From Methanobrevibacter sp. (GTDB lineage: Archaea > Methanobacteriota > Methanobacteria > Methanobacteriales > Methanobacteriaceae), in the NCBI GenBank assembly GCA_031289975.1, contig JAITOM010000422.1, positions 1 through 12,608 of the forward strand: a stretch of 12,608 nucleotides of DNA, in the 5' to 3' direction. Within the stretch, counting starts at the first letter, position 1, and each line of letters opens with the position of its first letter. The notes below the pieces were generated by a model. It was not told the origin of the DNA and ran no database searches. It worked only from the letters and a program-made list of their open reading frames with translations. The position numbers were made by a program, and so were the translations under genes. Below, in pieces: positions 1 through 7,317 of the stretch.

Positions 1-119
1 TATATTTAAATTATTTAAAATTTAAAATTATTAATTTTTATAAAGTAATATTAAAAATTAAATAATTTAATAAAAAAGTTTATCATCCAAAATTTAAGAA
101 CTTTTCCAAAATGACTATA
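1..119 (-). mobile_element. Partial MITE-like element, copy A, cut by window start
   Basis: Read on the minus strand this begins with TATAGTCATTTTGGAAAAGT, the terminus shared by all five copies of the family in this window. It covers the first 119 bp of the element; the rest lies beyond the window edge. Its reverse complement matches the last 119-120 bp of the window at all but three positions. It has no coding capacity and is almost pure A+T. Identity as a MITE is inferred from the family structure seen in copies B and D, which have both ends. Confidence 0.75.
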
Positions 120-191
120 TTCAAAAAATTTTTTACAAATTATTTTTCTAAATATTGATATTTATTTTTTAAATTTAATTTAAAAAAATAA

Positions 192-261
192 AAATTATTT
201 TCAATAAATTATTTTCAATAAATATTTAATTGAATTTTATATACAAATTAATTTTATATAC
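192..261. repeat. Two adjacent short tandem or near-tandem duplications
   Basis: A 14-bp unit (AAATTATTTTCAAT) is present twice in direct tandem at 192-205 and 206-219. A 12-bp unit (AATTTTATATAC) recurs at 233-244 and 250-261 with period 17. Both lie in the AT-rich spacer between MITE copies A and B. They belong to a window-wide pattern of two-copy duplications in non-coding DNA. No function is apparent. Confidence 0.7.
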
Positions 262-294
262 TCATAATAAGTTTATATAAAATTCATATTAAAT

Positions 295-593
295 AATAGT
301 AGTTTTGATAAAGTTCTTAATCTTTGATAAAGTTCTTAATAAATAATTTTTTTAAAAATAAATATTATTAAAATATATTTATTTAAAATTACTTATATTA
401 ATTAAAATAAATTTATATTATTTAAAATTTAAAATTATAGATTTTTAAAAATTAATATTTAACATTAAATAATTTAATAAAAAAAATTATCTTATTTAAA
501 ATTATAGATTTTTAAAAATTAATATTTAACATTAAATAATTTAATAAAAAAAATTATCATCCAAAATTTAAGAACTTTTCCAAAATGAATATA
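295..593 (-). mobile_element. Complete MITE-like element, copy B, with two internal duplications
   Basis: The right end (580-593) is the reverse complement of the family terminus with one change. The left end (295-321) is the opposite terminal inverted repeat, ending in TTTTGATAAAGTTCTTAAT. Inside, an 18-bp segment is repeated at 304-321 and 323-340 (period 19), and a 65-bp segment at 427-491 and 494-558 (period 67). Subtracting 19 and 67 from 299 leaves 213 bp, the same as copy D after removal of its own duplications, and the collapsed sequences align along their whole length. There is no transposase gene, so it would be a non-autonomous element. It ends 21 bp before the first CRISPR repeat. 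Confidence 0.82.
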
Positions 594-614
594 AAAGAGA
601 TTTTTTTGCAAAAC

Positions 615-715
615 ATTCCACTAAAACAAGGATTGAAACTTACTTACTGATCTGTTTTTAGCACTGTTAACTTCTTTAGTTTCTTTTATTCCACTAAAAC
701 AAGGATTGAAACTTA
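615..715 (+). CRISPR. Minimal CRISPR: two repeats, one spacer
   Basis: A 25-nt repeat, starting ATTCCACTAAAACAAG and ending GATTGAAAC, occurs identically at 615-639 and 688-712. The identity continues three bases (TTA) after each, so the repeat may be 25 or 28 nt and the spacer 48 or 45 nt. The 3' end ATTGAAAC is the eight-base 5' tag typical of Cas6-processed crRNAs, so the array reads on the plus strand, the same direction as the cas operon. The leader should lie to the left, but MITE copy B ends only 21 bp upstream. I see no third repeat one unit (73 bp) further on. It may be a remnant or a very small active array. Confidence 0.88.
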
Positions 716-1006
716 TTTATTGCCCATATTACTTTTTGTGTACAATTATGGCTTTAGATTTAATTCAAAAATGAAAATTGTCAAAGATGTTTGTATGATT
801 AAAAACTAAGATTTCACTATACTCTTATATTATAAAATGAAGTGAACAAATAGTATCTTGAGATTTTTTTAATCAGGAGTCAATATCTTAACACTTTCAA
901 AATTCTTATCATATTATGGGTGGTGTAAACTTTTATGGATGTTTATTTAGGTTTCCTTTATAAATAAAAATCCAGAATTTCCAAAACCTCCACATTTTTG
1001 ATATAA
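716..1006. other. Non-coding stretch between CRISPR and inverted-repeat element
   Basis: This stretch is visibly less AT-extreme than the MITE-rich DNA before it. It has no reading frame longer than a few dozen codons on either strand and no recognisable RNA gene. A minus-strand frame around 940-1006 is open only briefly before stops. It could be decayed coding DNA or the far flank of a formerly longer CRISPR array, but nothing in it supports a specific call. Confidence 0.4.
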
Positions 1007-1036
1007 TCATATTATCAATGCTCATATTATCAATGC
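1007..1036. repeat. 15-bp tandem duplication at the edge of the inverted-repeat element
   Basis: TCATATTATCAATGC is present twice head to tail, at 1007-1021 and 1022-1036. The second copy overlaps the first bases of the inverted repeat that starts at 1031. The 9-bp TCATATTAT part occurs again at 1151-1159, just beyond the other end of that element. Confidence 0.8.
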
Positions 1037-1149
1037 TGTCAGCTTAAGAATTTTTGATTAAAATTTCTACTAAAATATTGTTTATACAAGCTCCATTTTT
1101 AATTTCAATCCAAGTTTAAAAAAATAATCTTCTTAAGTTGACAGCATTG
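1031..1149. mobile_element. 119-bp element with 20-bp terminal inverted repeats
   Basis: Positions 1031-1050 (CAATGCTGTCAGCTTAAGAA) and 1130-1149 are inverted repeats matching at 19 of 20 positions. The 79 bp between them have no coding capacity. Direct copies of TCATATTAT lie outside each end (1022-1030 and 1151-1159, with one extra T on the right), resembling a 9-bp target duplication. The ends are unrelated to the TATAGTCATTTTGG family. A small MITE or deletion remnant of an insertion sequence fits best; a large stem-loop transcribed upstream of cas10 is an alternative. Confidence 0.55.
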
Positions 1150-1155
1150 TTCATA

Positions 1156-1223
1156 TTATAAAAGTATTTATATACTAAAAAATAATATGTAACAATTACT
1201 ATCTTATAAAAGAGTTTGTTACA
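1156..1223 (+). promoter_or_regulatory. Possible cas-operon promoter with dyad symmetry
   Basis: A perfect 8-bp inverted repeat, TGTAACAA at 1188-1195 and TTGTTACA at 1216-1223, brackets a TATA-box-like TTATAAAAG at 1205-1213. The same TTATAAAAG occurs at 1156-1164. A dyad around a TATA element is a typical arrangement for an archaeal repressor site. A start near 1235 would leave an untranslated leader of about 160 bases. A second AT-rich candidate TATA sequence lies near 1328-1340, closer to the gene. Placement is inferred from pattern only. Confidence 0.35.
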
Positions 1224-1393
1224 CAATATTTTGTTTGTAGTGAAAAGCTATTTAATGAAAATATTAATTAAATTTTTTTTTAATTGATTTTGACACATTG
1301 TTTAGTTTAGCTCAACAACCACTTAAAATATAATATTTAAAAATAATGGCAATTAATCATGAAAATCTACAAATTTAAAAGAGGATTTATAAA

Positions 1394-3910
1394 ATGGAAT
1401 TAGAAAAAATTCAAATTGCAGCATTATTCCATGATATTGGGAAATTTCATCAGAGGATTGGAAAAAAAGTTAAACATCCTTTATTGTCTGCTGATTTTGT
1501 AAAAGAAATTTGGGGAGATGATGTTGCTGATTTAGTTTTATATCATCATGAACCAGTGGCATTAAAAAATTCTCCAAAATATAAAGAAATGGCTCAAATC
1601 ATTCAAAAAGCTGATCATCACTCAGCTAAAGAGAGAATTGAGGATGATAAAAATGTTAATGTTAATACGACACCATTAATCTCTATTTTTTCAAGTGTTA
1701 AATTAGAGAATAATAAAGAAATAAAAGAATGTTATCTTCCATTAGAAAAGTTAAATCTTAATATCAATGGTGAAGATTCCTTTGAAAGCTTAAGACCAAA
1801 GCCGTCTGATAAGGTTTCTTTAGATTATAAAACTTTATGGAAAGAATTTACAGATGAATTTAAGAAATTAAATTCTCCAGATTTTAATACAAGTCTCGCA
1901 TTACTTAAAAAATATACTTCTACAATGCCTTCTGCAGCATATGTTTCAAAACCAGACATATCATTATTTGATCATTGCAAAACAACTGCTGCTTTAGCTA
2001 CATGCAGATATATTTTCAGTGGAAAAGGTAGTGAAGAATTAAATCAGACTAATCATCAAAAGGTTTACTTAGCTATTAATGGGGATATTTCTGGAATTCA
2101 GAATTTTATTTATAAGGTTTCTTCTCCTCAAGATGCTCAATCTGGAATGAGTAAAAGACTTAGAGGCAGATCACTATATCTCAATCTACTTAATGATGCT
2201 ATTGCAAATAGAATTGTTGATGAACTTGGTCTTTGCCAAGCCAACATACTTTTTTGTGGTGGGGGTCGTTTTGTTATTATGGGGGCAAACACAAAGGAAA
2301 CTTTGCTGAATTTAGAAAACATCAAAAAGGAAATTAATGACTTATTTATAAATAAATTTAATGCAGAATTATATTTATCAATGGCTTATGAAAAATGTTC
2401 TGGGGATGATTTAGAAGAATTTGGTACTATTACTCGTAAATTGAATACTAAACTTTCTGAAGATAAAAAGCATAAATTTATCAACAGTTTATCTCAAGTT
2501 TTTAAAATTGAAAATGAGGTAAAATATGAAAATAAGTGTTCAGTTTGTGGAATCCCTACTGATAACGATGATGGATTATGTTCTTTTTGTAAAAAACATG
2601 AAAGATTAGGAGATAGTGCTACTAATTCAAACTATATGATCAAAGTTTATAGTGAAAGTTACAATAAAAAATTTGATTTTTATGAAGAAGTTTTAAAAAT
2701 AGGATACATTTTTGAAAAGGATAATAAAGATTTAAGTAAATATTTTGATGATTCCTATATAGAATATGAAAAAATTGAAATTATTAAATTAAATGATTCT
2801 GATTTTTTAGATTTAGATAGTTCATATTTAAATTCAAATAAAAATATCAATTTTAGTTTTAACTTTTTAGGAAATACAGTTCCAAAACATCCGAAGACAA
2901 CTTTATACTTTGAACATTTAGCAAAAATAAGTAGAGGTGCTAAAAAATTAGGATTACTTAAAATGGATGTTGATAATCTTGGTAAAATATTTACAAATGG
3001 TTTTGAACAGATTGAAAAAGAAGAAGTTAATGAGAAAGGAGAAAAAATTAAGATTAAAGGTACAGGAGCAACAATTTCAAGAGTTTCGACATTAAGTTCA
3101 TCATTGGATATCTTTTTTTCAGGATTTATAAACAATGTTGCTAATGGATTTAGAGTTTTTAGAGATATTTGTCCTAATTGTGAAGATAAAGTAGAAAAGG
3201 TTGAACTCAATATTGATGGGACTGATAAAACTAATGATTTGATCACTATCTATCGTGAAAAATATGGGGAAGTATGTACTGGATGTAAAGATAAAGCTAT
3301 TCCTACAATTCATATTAATTACTCTGGAGGGGATGATTTATTAGTTTTTGGTCCTTATGATCATATTATGGAGTTTGCTATGATGTTTAGAGAAAAATTT
3401 AAGCAATGGACTTGTGAAAATCCTTCTATAACTTTATCTGCAGGAATTAACATTATAGACTCAAAATTTCCAATAGGTAAAGCAACTACCACAGCTAATG
3501 ATTATCTGGAATCTGCAAAGGAATGCGGTAAAGATAAAATAACTGTATTTAATGATGTTGTTAACTGGCAGGATTGGGGAAGTTGTAAAGGATACAATGA
3601 ATTATTAGATTTTGGAGAGGAATTAGAAAAATATGTGCTTGATGAAAATATTGGTAGAGGCATATTATATTCTATGCTTAGATTGTGGCAAGATACCTTT
3701 TCAGATTCAATTGAGCTTATCAGTGATAAAGAAAAATGGATAGAAGATTCACGTTCTCGTGTACAAAAAAAGGAATATGTTCCTAAATTTAAATATAAAT
3801 TGAGAAATATTAAAAATAAGTCAATTAGAGATGATTTTGATAAAAAAGGAATGAAAACTATGCCGTGGATAAAAATTCCAGTATCATGGGCAAGTTTAAG
3901 AACCAGGTGA
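1394..3910 (+). CDS. cas10: Type III-A CRISPR large subunit Cas10/Csm1
   Basis: Scaffold and signalling enzyme of the Csm effector complex. The N-terminal HD nuclease domain has the His13-Asp14 pair followed by IGK, and a second histidine-rich segment near 50-52 and 75-76. A first palm-like region starts around GDISGIQ (230-236). A zinc ribbon is formed by C382/C385 and C396/C399. The second palm carries MDVDNLG (about 524-530) and GGDD (645-648), the cyclase motif that makes cyclic oligoadenylate from ATP when target RNA is bound. Both DNA-cutting and signalling centres therefore look intact. An unusual feature is a second four-cysteine cluster, C593/C596 and C628/C631, inserted just before the GGDD strand. 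At 838 residues it is of normal Csm1 size. GAGG at 1381-1384 sets the ATG start. It is the first gene of the operon, and csm2 follows after 4 bp. Confidence 0.97.
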   Translation: MELEKIQIAALFHDIGKFHQRIGKKVKHPLLSADFVKEIWGDDVADLVLYHHEPVALKNSPKYKEMAQIIQKADHHSAKERIEDDKNVNVNTTPLISIFSSVKLENNKEIKECYLPLEKLNLNINGEDSFESLRPKPSDKVSLDYKTLWKEFTDEFKKLNSPDFNTSLALLKKYTSTMPSAAYVSKPDISLFDHCKTTAALATCRYIFSGKGSEELNQTNHQKVYLAINGDISGIQNFIYKVSSPQDAQSGMSKRLRGRSLYLNLLNDAIANRIVDELGLCQANILFCGGGRFVIMGANTKETLLNLENIKKEINDLFINKFNAELYLSMAYEKCSGDDLEEFGTITRKLNTKLSEDKKHKFINSLSQVFKIENEVKYENKCSVCGIPTDNDDGLCSFCKKHERLGDSATNSNYMIKVYSESYNKKFDFYEEVLKIGYIFEKDNKDLSKYFDDSYIEYEKIEIIKLNDSDFLDLDSSYLNSNKNINFSFNFLGNTVPKHPKTTLYFEHLAKISRGAKKLGLLKMDVDNLGKIFTNGFEQIEKEEVNEKGEKIKIKGTGATISRVSTLSSSLDIFFSGFINNVANGFRVFRDICPNCEDKVEKVELNIDGTDKTNDLITIYREKYGEVCTGCKDKAIPTIHINYSGGDDLLVFGPYDHIMEFAMMFREKFKQWTCENPSITLSAGINIIDSKFPIGKATTTANDYLESAKECGKDKITVFNDVVNWQDWGSCKGYNELLDFGEELEKYVLDENIGRGILYSMLRLWQDTFSDSIELISDKEKWIEDSRSRVQKKEYVPKFKYKLRNIKNKSIRDDFDKKGMKTMPWIKIPVSWASLRTR

Positions 3911-3914
3911 TTTA

Positions 3915-4382
3915 ATGAGTTATAATGATAGAAATCAGAGAAATAATCGAAATAGTGATAATCGAAATAGTGATATAGATAACATTATTTCAGAGATAAG
4001 TAAAGTAAAAATGTTAAAAGATTTAAAAGCTAAAGAATATGCTGATGAAAAAGGATATGCAGATAAAATTGCTAAGCATTTTTCTGGAAGAAATAATGAG
4101 TTAAAGACCAATCAGCTTCGAAAGTTATTTGGAGCATTAAGAGACATAGAATCAAAAGAAGGAAATTGGGAAGAAATAGAACCACAATTTTATCTTCTTA
4201 AACCTAAATTAGCATACGATGCTGGTAGAAATCTTATTCCCAAAGACTTTTATAAACTTATGATGAATATTTTAAGAAAAGTCGATATTGGTAATGTTGA
4301 GGATAAAAATCAGAATTTTAAAACATTAATCAATTTCTTGGAAGCTATTGTTTCATATCGTAAATTTTATGGTGATAAATAA
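3915..4382 (+). CDS. csm2: Csm effector small subunit Csm2
   Basis: Csm2 is the small helical subunit that lines the crRNA-target duplex in type III-A complexes together with Csm3; it has no catalytic role. The 155-residue product has an all-helical character after residue 25, with the Csm2-like segment around 57-80 (AKHFSGRNNELKTNQLRKLF). The N-terminal 20 residues are a low-complexity Asn/Arg/Ser/Asp tail containing NRNSD twice (11-15, 16-20), produced by an in-frame 15-bp tandem duplication at 3945-3974. Position between cas10 and csm3 and a 4-bp gap after cas10 support the call. The ribosome binding site GGTGA (3907-3911) overlaps the cas10 stop codon, suggesting translational coupling. 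Confidence 0.93.
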   Translation: MSYNDRNQRNNRNSDNRNSDIDNIISEISKVKMLKDLKAKEYADEKGYADKIAKHFSGRNNELKTNQLRKLFGALRDIESKEGNWEEIEPQFYLLKPKLAYDAGRNLIPKDFYKLMMNILRKVDIGNVEDKNQNFKTLINFLEAIVSYRKFYGDK

Positions 4383-4397
4383 TAAATTATTGATATT

Positions 4398-4404
4398 AGG
4401 AGGT
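4398..4404 (+). promoter_or_regulatory. Strong ribosome binding site of csm3
   Basis: AGGAGGT lies eight bases before the csm3 ATG at 4413. It is the closest match to the archaeal 16S 3' end among the cas genes. Csm3 is needed in several copies per complex, which fits strong initiation; this last point is an inference. Confidence 0.7.
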
Positions 4405-4412
4405 TATTTTGT

Positions 4413-5144
4413 ATGTTTAAAGAAAATTATTTAATAGAAGGGAAAATTGTTTTAAAAACAGGATTACATATAGGCGATTCTAAAGATTCAATTGAAATAG
4501 GTGTTATTGATAATCCAATTATTAGAGATAAACTTTCAGGACTACCTTTCATTCCAGGCTCTTCACTTAAAGGAAAACTCAGATCACTATTGGAGTTAAA
4601 TGATAAAAAATCTGCAGAAAATGTAATTGCAAGTAAGGGTAAGCCCTCTTCAGATTCCAATTCTAAAGCAGGTAAAATTTTTGGAACCTCAGCTTCTAAT
4701 AATAATAAACCTGATTTTCCAACAAGAATAATTGTTAGAGATTCATTTCCATCTAAAGAAGCCATTGAAAAATGGGATGATAAAGAAGATATTGTGAGAG
4801 GTGCTGAAGTTAAATATGAAAACACTATAAATAGGATCACTTCAGAAGCCAATCCACGACCTACTGAAAGAATTCCAAAGGATTCTATATTTGACTTTGA
4901 AATTATTTTAAGTGTTTATGATGAAGATGGTGATAATGAGAATTTAGGTGGTGTTTTTGAATCAATGCTTCTTTTAGAAGATAATTATTTGGGTGGATCT
5001 GGTAGTAGAGGTTATGGTCAAATTAAATTTGATAAAATTACACTTAAAAAAAGAGATTCAAATTATTATAAAGAAAAGTTAGATGAAGAAATCATAGCTG
5101 AAGATGCTTCAATAAGTGATATCATAGAAAAAATTAATAAATAG
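4413..5144 (+). CDS. csm3: Csm effector backbone RNase Csm3 (Cas7 group)
   Basis: Csm3 forms the repeated backbone of the Csm complex and cuts the bound target RNA at 6-nt steps. The catalytic aspartate is visible at Asp33 in the segment GVIDNPIIRD, the same number as in well-studied Csm3 proteins. Other family marks are TGLHIGDSKDS (16-26), the lysine-containing loop PGSSLKGKLR (48-57) and the C-terminal glycine-rich GGSGSRGYG (194-202). The length of 243 residues fits a RAMP protein with one ferredoxin-like fold. A strong AGGAGGT site precedes the start. The stop codon overlaps the ribosome binding site of csm4. Confidence 0.96.
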   Translation: MFKENYLIEGKIVLKTGLHIGDSKDSIEIGVIDNPIIRDKLSGLPFIPGSSLKGKLRSLLELNDKKSAENVIASKGKPSSDSNSKAGKIFGTSASNNNKPDFPTRIIVRDSFPSKEAIEKWDDKEDIVRGAEVKYENTINRITSEANPRPTERIPKDSIFDFEIILSVYDEDGDNENLGGVFESMLLLEDNYLGGSGSRGYGQIKFDKITLKKRDSNYYKEKLDEEIIAEDASISDIIEKINK

Positions 5145-5151
5145 GAGGAGG
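5143..5151 (+). promoter_or_regulatory. Ribosome binding site of csm4 overlapping the csm3 stop
   Basis: AGGAGGAGG begins inside the csm3 TAG stop (5142-5144) and lies 7 bases before the csm4 ATG. The overlap makes coupled translation of csm3 and csm4 likely. Confidence 0.65.
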
Positions 5152-5158
5152 ATGTAAA

Positions 5159-6118
5159 ATGTTGGTTTATATTAAACCTTTATCTATCTTTCCTGAACTG
5201 CATTCTGATACAATTTTTGGAGCTATTACATCAGCTATTAATGAGTTGTACGATGAAGTTGTTGGGGAGATATTATCGGACTTTAAAGAAAATCCACCTT
5301 TTATTTTATCGTCTGCTTTTCCTTATCTTTATGATGGAAATAAAAAAATAAAATTTTATCCTAAAATTATTACAGCTAATATTTCAACTAACAAAGAAGA
5401 TAAGTCAAATGAACCTATTTTTGAAGAAGATATGGATAATATGAAGAAATTCAAAAAAGTAAAGTATATCCAAGAAGAAATATTTTTTAAATTAGCTTCA
5501 GGAGAATTAAAAGAAATAGATATTATTAAAAATTTAGATAAATATAATGTTAATGGGGATTTGTTAACTAATAATGATTTAATAGTTGAAGGAAAAACTT
5601 CACTAAGGACTATTCCAAATAATAGTGTTAATAGAATAAGTCAAGAAAGTGAAAATATATTTTATAGTGAAGGTTATGAATTTAAGGATATGGGATTATT
5701 CTTTTTTATTAAATTTAGAGAGAATAAGTATGAAGAGATAATAAAATCAGCCATTAAATTTTTAAAAGATCGTGGTTTTGGAGGAGATATTTCTGTTGGC
5801 AAGGGTAATTTTGATTATGAAATAGAAGAGTATGATTTAGCTAAAAATGAAGGGAATTATTTCATCACATTATCAAGATACATACCAAATGAAGAAGATT
5901 TAAATAAAATAAATGAATATTCTGCTTATGAATTAGGTTCAAAAAGAGCAAAAGCATCATCAGGAGAATTAAGAAAACAAATAAGATTTTTTAAGGAAGG
6001 TTCTACTTTTCCACAGTATAACGACTATTATGGTAAAATAGTTGAGTCAGGTAAAAATTCTCCAGCTATTGAATATGGATATGCCTTTCCTTTTGCATAT
6101 AACAATTGTGGTGTTTAA
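5159..6118 (+). CDS. csm4: Csm effector subunit Csm4 (Cas5 group)
   Basis: Csm4 binds the 5' tag of the crRNA and joins Cas10 to the Csm3 backbone. The N-terminal segment LHSDTIFGAI (14-23) is the family hallmark that opens the first RAMP fold. A central glycine-rich loop, DRGFGGDISVGKG (204-216), and the C-terminal stretch ending EYGYAFPF are also typical. At 319 residues it has the usual length. Translation starts at the ATG 7 bases after AGGAGGAGG. The stop codon TAA is followed immediately by the ATG of csm5 with no intervening base, so the two are very likely translated as a coupled pair. Confidence 0.94.
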   Translation: MLVYIKPLSIFPELHSDTIFGAITSAINELYDEVVGEILSDFKENPPFILSSAFPYLYDGNKKIKFYPKIITANISTNKEDKSNEPIFEEDMDNMKKFKKVKYIQEEIFFKLASGELKEIDIIKNLDKYNVNGDLLTNNDLIVEGKTSLRTIPNNSVNRISQESENIFYSEGYEFKDMGLFFFIKFRENKYEEIIKSAIKFLKDRGFGGDISVGKGNFDYEIEEYDLAKNEGNYFITLSRYIPNEEDLNKINEYSAYELGSKRAKASSGELRKQIRFFKEGSTFPQYNDYYGKIVESGKNSPAIEYGYAFPFAYNNCGV

Positions 6119-7270
6119 ATGTTAGATTCAAATATAAAAACATATAATTGTAAAATCCAAACTTTAACACCAGTACATATAGGATCTGGAAAAATATATA
6201 ACTCCTCTGAATATTTGGATACAAAAGCTAAGTCAAAAGGTGAAGTAGTAGATATAATTAGAAGAATAAATTTTGATAAATATTATCTTAGTCTTCCTGA
6301 TGAAAGAAAAGATGAATTTATTAACAGTATTGCAGATTCTAAGTTTAAATTAAAAGATTTTGATTCTAAAATCAATAGAGAATTCCGTAGATATGAGTCA
6401 ATAAATAGAACTGGTATTATTCCTAATGAAATAGTAGAACATGTTAAAACAATGGATGAAATATATGTTCCTGGTTCTTCATTAAAAGGAGCTATTAAAA
6501 CAGCTTTATTGTATCAAACAATCTCTAAAGAAGATATTTCAAATATTAGATCTCTTATCCGAAGAGATGGTAGAGGTATCGATAGAAGATCCTACACTGA
6601 TTTTGTAAATGGATTCTTTTCAAGCAATCGTGGAGGAAGAGCTGCACAATATGATATTTCTAAGTTTTTACAAATATCAGACTCTACAACATTAAAAATT
6701 CCAGATATTTATACAATAATTTCTATCATGGCTAAAAAAGATGAAATGGATGGATTTGAAGAATATAAAAGACATCAAACAACGGTTTCTACTTATTCAG
6801 AAACAATCCCTAATAAAAAATTATTAGAATCTAAAATTTCAACAAACTACAACTCTAAAACTTATAGAAGTTTAAAAATGAGTAAGGAAAAAGAAGCGAT
6901 GTTAGATATTGATAAGATTAAAAAAGCTATTTACAATTTCTCCAAAGATTTCATTGAATACGAAATTGAATTCTTAGATAAATATAGCTATAACAACTTA
7001 GATAAAAATATTCCCTCAAAAATAATAAAGTTTTATAAAAAACTCAATGAAATAAACTCTCTTGAAACACCAATACTTAAAATTGGTGCAGGTTCTGGAT
7101 TTATGGCAACCACAATTGGAATTAAAGTTAAACAGTTCAGCCCTCAACTATTTGAAGAAATTCGTAAATTACTAAGAGGAAAAAATTATCCTTATGAATT
7201 TCCTAAATCTCGTAAAATCATTAAAGAAAAATCCATGCCATTAGGTTGGGTTAAATTAAAAATTGAATAG
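6119..7270 (+). CDS. csm5: Csm effector subunit Csm5 (Cas7 group)
   Basis: Csm5 caps the 3' end of the crRNA in the Csm complex and is needed for crRNA maturation in studied systems. Recognition comes from TPVHIGSG (17-24), the RAMP loop VPGSSLKGAIKTAL (117-130), the segment FLQISDSTTL in the middle, and a glycine-rich LKIGAGSGF (320-328). At 383 residues the length fits Csm5 rather than Csm3. It begins at the base following the csm4 stop and has no separate ribosome binding site, so it depends on coupling. A 47-bp gap with a six-T run at 7284-7289 follows before the Csm6-type gene, the largest spacing inside the operon. Confidence 0.94.
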   Translation: MLDSNIKTYNCKIQTLTPVHIGSGKIYNSSEYLDTKAKSKGEVVDIIRRINFDKYYLSLPDERKDEFINSIADSKFKLKDFDSKINREFRRYESINRTGIIPNEIVEHVKTMDEIYVPGSSLKGAIKTALLYQTISKEDISNIRSLIRRDGRGIDRRSYTDFVNGFFSSNRGGRAAQYDISKFLQISDSTTLKIPDIYTIISIMAKKDEMDGFEEYKRHQTTVSTYSETIPNKKLLESKISTNYNSKTYRSLKMSKEKEAMLDIDKIKKAIYNFSKDFIEYEIEFLDKYSYNNLDKNIPSKIIKFYKKLNEINSLETPILKIGAGSGFMATTIGIKVKQFSPQLFEEIRKLLRGKNYPYEFPKSRKIIKEKSMPLGWVKLKIE

Positions 7271-7317
7271 ACTTAATTCAGTATTTTTTACTTATTTTAA
7301 TAATTTTGAGTGAGTAA

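Noticed and set aside
643..687. Possible match of the CRISPR spacer to cas10 around 3020
   Set aside because: Only about ten bases (AAGAAGTTAA) agree, which is expected in AT-rich DNA. This is no evidence for self-targeting.
771..809. Mini-ORF of 12 codons after the CRISPR, and a 16-codon one near 916
   Set aside because: Both are too short, lack a ribosome binding site and have no conserved feature. Frames of this length are expected by chance.
940..1009. Minus-strand reading frame with a CGGFGNSG-like stretch, considered as a gene remnant
   Set aside because: It is bounded by stops within about 20 codons and I recognise no family. It could be decayed coding DNA but cannot be supported.
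1102..1117. Reverse-strand sequence AAACTTGGATTGAAAT resembling the end of the CRISPR repeat (13 of 16 positions)
   Set aside because: It lies inside the inverted-repeat element, is in the opposite orientation to the array, lacks the first half of the repeat and has no partner one unit away. Chance similarity is more likely.
2755..3246. Open frame of 163 codons on the minus strand inside cas10
   Set aside because: It is antisense to the conserved palm domain and encodes a Ser/Leu/Phe-rich product typical of the complement of AT-rich coding DNA. It shows no recognisable domain.
4427..4852. Open frame of 141 codons on the minus strand inside csm3
   Set aside because: It is fully antisense to a confidently assigned gene and has no recognisable motif. 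It is a composition shadow.
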